Source: Buxus sempervirens (lineage: Eukaryota > Streptophyta > Magnoliopsida > Buxales > Buxaceae). Taken from it: a stretch of 64,000 nucleotides of DNA. The notes beneath the pieces are model-generated. The model saw only the letters and a program-made list of their open reading frames with translations. It had not been told where the DNA came from and searched no databases. A program made the translations under genes and the position numbers. The stretch's first letter is position 1, and the number at the start of each line of letters is the position of its first letter. Below are positions 59,040-64,000 of this stretch, piece after piece. The DNA lies in NCBI GenBank assembly GCA_947561395.2, contig OX387186.1:45403220-45467219 (forward strand), read 5' to 3'.

Positions 59040-61963
59040 TTAGACACTGACAGAAGCGACCATGGCTTCATCCAGAGCAAGAACTCCAGGAAGCTCTTTT
59101 CCTTCCAACAATTCCAAACTTGCACCACCACCCGTTGAAATGTGGCTCATCGCATCGGCAACTCCTACTTTCTCTACGGCTGCAACAGAATCTCCTCCTC
59201 CAATGATCGTCGTCACGCCCTTCTTGCTAAGTTCTGCTAGCTTTGTTGCAATTGCCTGCAATTAGAATCAATATGTCAATCCAACATTCTCTCTTCCATA
59301 ACTATACATCTCCAAGAAACTGTCTAAAATTCATCATCATTGTCAATGCCATTGTCCCAACAAGTATGGAATCAAACCCATAAAAAAACATAGATATGAC
59401 AACCCAATGCATGCAGTCTCAATGTTAAAGTTGAAGCAGTTACATACATCTGTTCCGGCTGCAAATTTTTCAAACTCGAAAACTCCCATCGGTCCATTCC
59501 AGATAACAGTCTTGGTAGTCTCCAAGGCATCACTAAATGTCTTAATAGAATCGGGTCCAATATCCAATCCCATCCAACCATCTGGGATGCCAGATGCTGG
59601 CACAATCTGAAATCCAAAACAATTTCTCTTACTTGATCATGTATGTGAACTTCATAAATCACAAAAAGGAAGCAAGCAGTTATACTAAGATGCAAAGATA
59701 AATCCATTTGTCTTTAAAGCTGAAGTATCAAACCTTGCTGTTGGCATCAGGTGCAAACTTGTCTGCAACTACTACATCAGAGGGTAACAAAAGAGAGACA
59801 CCCTTTTCCTTGGCCTTCTGGAGGAGAGTTGTTGCAAGGTCAAGCTTGTCTTCCTCCACCAGGGATGCACCGACCGAAACGCCTTGTGCCTTGTAGAAAG
59901 TGAAGATCATTCCTCCACCAAGGAGGAGGATATCACACTTTTCCAATAATGATTCAATCACACCAATCTTGGATGAGACTTTAGAGCCACCCACAATGGC
60001 AGCAAATGGCCTCTTTGGATTTGAAACTGCCCCGACAAGATAATCAAGTTCCTAAAACAAGAAGAAAATGAATAACATGTGGAAAATCAAAGTGAAGATC
60101 TATAAACAAATAATGGTAGCTTTATCTCCAAGATTTTTATCAACTGAAAGGTGGCCATAATCGATGGTAGACCCAACAGCCGTTAATGTATCTAGGATGA
60201 GAAGGATGGATAATTTCTTCTCAGTTCCCAACCACCTCCTCACACCTAGTGTGTTCTTCAATTACATGCATAGAGTTGAGAAAAACACACTTTAAACTAT
60301 TACCTTCTGCAGAAGGAAACCAGCAACAGAAGGTTTCAAAAATTTGGTAACTCCCTCTGTTGAGGCATGGGCCCTATGAGCAGTCCCAAAAGCATCATTA
60401 ACATAGAGATCTGCTAGGGACGCAAGATTCTTTGCAAACTCAGGTTCATTTTTCTCTTCCTCTTTGTAAAACCTCACATTCTCAAGAAGAAGAACACCTC
60501 CTTCAGGAAGTGCAGCAACCATCTTTTCAACTTCCGGACCAATACAGTCATCAGCTTTCTGAACCTGTTCAGATCTCACATTGGAGTAAAAGGAGGAAAA
60601 GGAATACATCTCAGCTACCATATCCAAGATCCTGATACAATATTTGTTTTTGATTTCCAAAGGAAGAAGGAATCATGCCTGAATTCCAAGAAGTTCAGAT
60701 AATCTAGGAACGAGAGGTGCCAAGCTGAATTTTGGCGTAACACCCTTTGGACGTCCCTGAAAAACATACAAAAACAATGAATTCAGATTGAATAGTTCAG
60801 TAAGTTTACAATCAAACAATTAGGGAAGCTTAATCAGTAGCATCATAATTATTATTGTCTATAAAAATAATAAGTTCCCGGATCAATCTGAACCAATTAA
60901 AATTTTAGGTAAGAAACTAGACCAGTGTTAAACTACATGCATCTATACCCATAAAGCCAAATCCATAACCAACCATCGTGAAGCAAGAACCAAATGCAAA
61001 ACCAGCTTACAGCAAGGAAAAGGACAATAACATACTTAAAATTAGCACAAAAAAATTTTTTTTGAAAGAAAATAGAAGGGAAAAATAATAAATGAGCTTT
61101 AAAATTGTCTAAGTCCAAGGCAAAAAAAATTAAATACAATCACAGAGAAAGTAAATCGCCTGATTAATCCTCAAAACTATCAAATACACCAGCTGAAGAA
61201 AGAACTCCCAGGATGAAACAAAAAGGAGCATGACAAATTAAAGAAAGCAAGGATATCAAATCCTAAAAATACTAACATGAAATTAAAGTATGAAATTCAA
61301 AGCACACTCACGGAAATATCAAGTTCCCAATTGAGCGCACTGCATCAAAAACGAGATACAATCACAGGTTCCGACCAACATGTGGCTGATGAGTATTAAC
61401 AAGACCCAATTTAAGAAAACTAAAAATTTTATTGCAAAATTAAGATACCAAGAGATGAAATTAAGGAAAAGAACAGCAAATTGAAATGAATTAATCAAAA
61501 TAAACGAGATCCCACTTACCAAATGGCTGGAAAGAATAACCTTAGCCCCATTTTCGATCAAATGCTTGATAGTTGGGATTGCAGCTCTGATCCTGTTATC
61601 ATCAGTAATCTTCTGGTTATCATCCAAGGGGACATTCAAATCAGCCCTCACGAGGACCTTCTTCCCCTTCAAATCCGCCGCTGTCAGGTCTCCAACACTC
61701 TTCTTCGCCATCGACACAACACCTCTCATTCCCTTCCCCTTAAAACCTCGAATCTTGGCTGCAACATGAAGAGCAAGCAAAGGGTCGACCGCAGCTGCAG
61801 AGAACCCAAGCCGGTTGAGTGGCACACGGAGGCCGGCACTCTGGAAGCGAGAAGTGGAGATAGACGCTGCTACATGGACTAATGAGCGATTGCAGGAGGT
61901 TGAAGAGGAGGAAGAGGAGGAGGGGAGGAGAGAGAGTGAGGTGGGTGTTGTTGCAGAAGCCAT
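59040..61963 (-). CDS. PGK: Phosphoglycerate kinase, chloroplastic
   Basis: Plastid PGK, acting in the Calvin cycle (3-phosphoglycerate to 1,3-bisphosphoglycerate) and plastid glycolysis. Exons: 61963–61520, 60756–60679, 60564–60304, 60051–59734, 59606–59448, 59255–59040; 491 residues, frame intact. Residues 1 to about 85 form a serine-rich, acid-poor transit peptide ([20 protein letters not shown]); the mature part starts near [19 protein letters not shown]. The same PGK motifs follow ([90 protein letters not shown]), with a tail ending MVASVSV. The intron after exon 2 has a GC donor (TTCAG|GCATGA); the others are GT–AG. Confidence 0.97.
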
Positions 61964-63532
61964 TGCTACAAAAAGAAGAGAGCTGGGTTGTGAGCTGCTT
62001 TGTTTCTTCCTCTTCTTGTTGTTTCAGAGAGAGTTAGAGGTGGAGAAGCTTTGTGGGTATTTTGTGGAGGTTAGAATTGAAAGATTGGTTGATTTGAAGA
62101 TTCTCTTATCGTCGAGGTGAGGTTGAGATGTTCGATGTTTTCAGAAAGGGTGTATATGAGATTTTCCCTGCCTTGAGTTTTTAAATTTTTTTTTTTGGTA
62201 AACTGCCTTGAGTTTTTAATGGTTGGAGTATCTTTCATCCTCCTTTTTAAGTTTTTGACCAGAAACAGAAAGAAAAAAAGAATTGGAAAAATTTTTCAAC
62301 GTCGATTTTATGATTTTTTTTAAAGAAAATCTAACAATTTCAAGTTCTGATATCCAACATCCATAACATAAAAAAGAAATATAGTGTAAATTTCAAGGAA
62401 AATATAAACATTTGAACATGGATTCTTTGGAATTTCCAAAAAAAAATTTACAAAAAAAAGATAAAGAAAAATGAAATTTGAACATAACTTGGTTTTCGAC
62501 AAAATTCCATGCTAAATTTCAGCAAAAAAATCATAAATTCAAGATTTTTAATTGCAAAGATTCAAGAAATTCTGTATGGGAAATTTTTTTTTTCCCATTG
62601 ATATGTTAAATTACTTGGATTATTCACTCCTCCAGTATAAATCCAGTTTTTGTACTGCTCTGGGAAGATTTAACTTCATGGTATGCATGCAAACAAAAGG
62701 ATATAGGCCACAGAAGCCACTCACAGATGAAGAAGGGTATTTTCATTTGATAGGCCTTTTCAGGCAATAATGACCTGGTCAAGAGGTGGGCCAAGGATTG
62801 GATGGTCAATAAAAAGCAAGAAAAGAAGATTGATTTTTTTTTTTGGGGGGGGTAGGGGGATGAGGTGGGGTTGTACAAAAGAAGATTGATAAACTGATGC
62901 ATCTTAACTCACAATTCCTGCTCAATAAAGTATGACACTGATTCTGTTTACCAACATATCTGTGTTGTAGATGAACAAATTTTCCATCCTCGTTACATGG
63001 ATGTTATCGTTCATAACTGGTAATGATCAGAACCTGCATTCACACATTCCATTGATTCAAAGTGGAAAAGGGGCATCTGCTCTGAACATAATTCCATAAA
63101 AACTTGAGGCAGAAGTTCCTTTAATACTGTTATACAGTTCCAAATGCACTCTACAACTGCTTTCCTCACCTTGCAAATATGAGGCTCTGAAGCTCATGGG
63201 CAACGGCTGTTAATCATCTACCTTCATCAACAAATCTGTAATCAAAGACTCTCCATGCTTGCTAAGATCAGTGCTCTGAACTTGTCTTTTTAGCCATTCC
63301 TGTTGCTTTCCCCAACCCCCACTTTGCATACGTTGCAGCAAGTTATATAAATTTACAGGCTAACACATGAGGTAACTCACTGTTTTGGTGCTGTTCGTTG
63401 CTCTTTCAATGACAACCAATTCTCTGTCTTGTGATAAGCAAGGTTGCAGGACAACTCAGAGTTTTGGAAAAAAACAAAGGCCTGAAATAAGTTTCTCTTT
63501 CCCATCTTTCATCTACTTGGTCGGTCTTGTAG
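61964..63532. other. Intergenic DNA: upstream of chloroplast PGK and downstream of the chaperonin gene
   Basis: Contains the putative leader and promoter of chloroplast PGK (purine-rich 61964–62120) and the likely 3' UTR of the chaperonin gene near 63380–63532. No other gene recognised. Confidence 0.5.
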
Positions 63533-63820
63533 CTAAGGAGCTATTCCAGGAACAACAGGAACAGGCGGCTTGGGCTTCTTTATTTTCTCAACCAAAATCG
63601 CTTGGGTTGTGAGGAACATCCCAGCAATGGAAACTGCATTTTGAAGTGCACATCTTGAAACCCGACAAGGATCAATCACTCCCGCTTCAACAAGATCTTC
63701 AAACTCACCCGTCATTGCATTGTATCCTATCTGCCAATCACAATCTTGGAGTTTCTGCACTATCACTGATCCTTCAACTCCAGCATTATCTGCAATTGTG
63801 GACGCTGGAGCAAGAAGTGC
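63533..63820 (-). CDS. Chaperonin-60 alpha-type subunit, plastid; last exon only
   Basis: Final exon of a group I chaperonin (GroEL/Cpn60) gene; these form the plastid folding ring for Rubisco large subunit and other proteins. From an acceptor (TTACAG) at 63821 it reads [20 protein letters not shown], then [40 protein letters not shown], and ends [13 protein letters not shown] and a stop. IGYNAMT and GVIDP–RCALQNA are the conserved C-terminal Cpn60 signature. The proline/lysine-rich tail fits plastid alpha-type subunits (perhaps alpha2) better than mitochondrial ones. Upstream exons lie beyond 64000. Confidence 0.9.
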   Translation of the reverse strand, partial: ALLAPASTIADNAGVEGSVIVQKLQDCDWQIGYNAMTGEFEDLVEAGVIDPCRVSRCALQNAVSIAGMFLTTQAILVEKIKKPKPPVPVVPGIAP

Positions 63821-64000
63821 CTGTAACCCACCATCAACAAATTTATTTGAGTCCAGAAGCCAATTTCAGGTCCCTTGATCAACTTAATTTTGGAAATAAG
63901 AATACAACAATGTGAAAGCAAGAACTTTTACTCTGTAAAATATCTGTAAAAAGGAACATTACATGCAAAAGTTCCAGAACCATATTAATAATAGGGACTA

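Overview
This is plant nuclear DNA. Genes are widely spaced, split by many GT–AG introns and embedded in AT-rich, transposon-filled sequence. A cytosolic and a plastid-targeted phosphoglycerate kinase (PGK) gene, plus a plastid-type chaperonin-60 exon, point to an angiosperm; the species cannot be told from the sequence.

Layout. 1–5.2 kb: decayed Ty1/copia polyprotein and its 3' LTR, the LTR split by an exactly bounded 1,925-bp Helitron. 5.2–8.9 kb: pieces of a local AT-rich repeat family (blocks A, C and B; full copy at 46.8–48.8 kb) and a SINE-like unit. 8.87–37.2 kb: a 28.3-kb composite sitting between block A and block C, which are adjacent in the full copy. It holds a FAR1/MULE-type transposase pseudogene (13.7–20.8 kb, hit by two solo LTRs that each left a 5-bp target duplication), a Transposase_32-like pseudogene (21.6–22.8 kb), a 15-exon Ulp1-like cysteine protease gene whose frame is open throughout (24.2–28.1 kb), a single Rab GTPase exon, another solo LTR and a possible small secreted-protein gene (35.6–36.1 kb). 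A diverged inverted-repeat pair (about 8.9–9.3 and 35.0–35.3 kb) brackets most of this, and a CACTA-like end lies at 37.2 kb.

37.2–46.8 kb: block C, a 475-bp tandem duplication, and a second, 5'-truncated copia element carrying a nested solo LTR. A possible small secreted-protein gene lies at 46.0–46.3 kb. 48.9–62 kb holds the real housekeeping genes: cytosolic PGK (56.8 to 49.1 kb, with a 5-kb repeat-filled intron 1) and chloroplast PGK (62.0 to 59.0 kb), head to tail on the minus strand and matching exon for exon. Between them is a Harbinger-like element with a complete TRIM retrotransposon inside. The last exon of a plastid chaperonin-60 alpha-type gene is at 63.5–63.8 kb.

Both PGKs catalyse the same reversible step (1,3-bisphosphoglycerate + ADP to 3-phosphoglycerate + ATP), one in cytosolic glycolysis and one in the plastid. 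Nearly everything left of 48.8 kb is mobile-element sequence. The most notable part is the 28-kb composite, in which the transposase is dead but the protease gene is still open.
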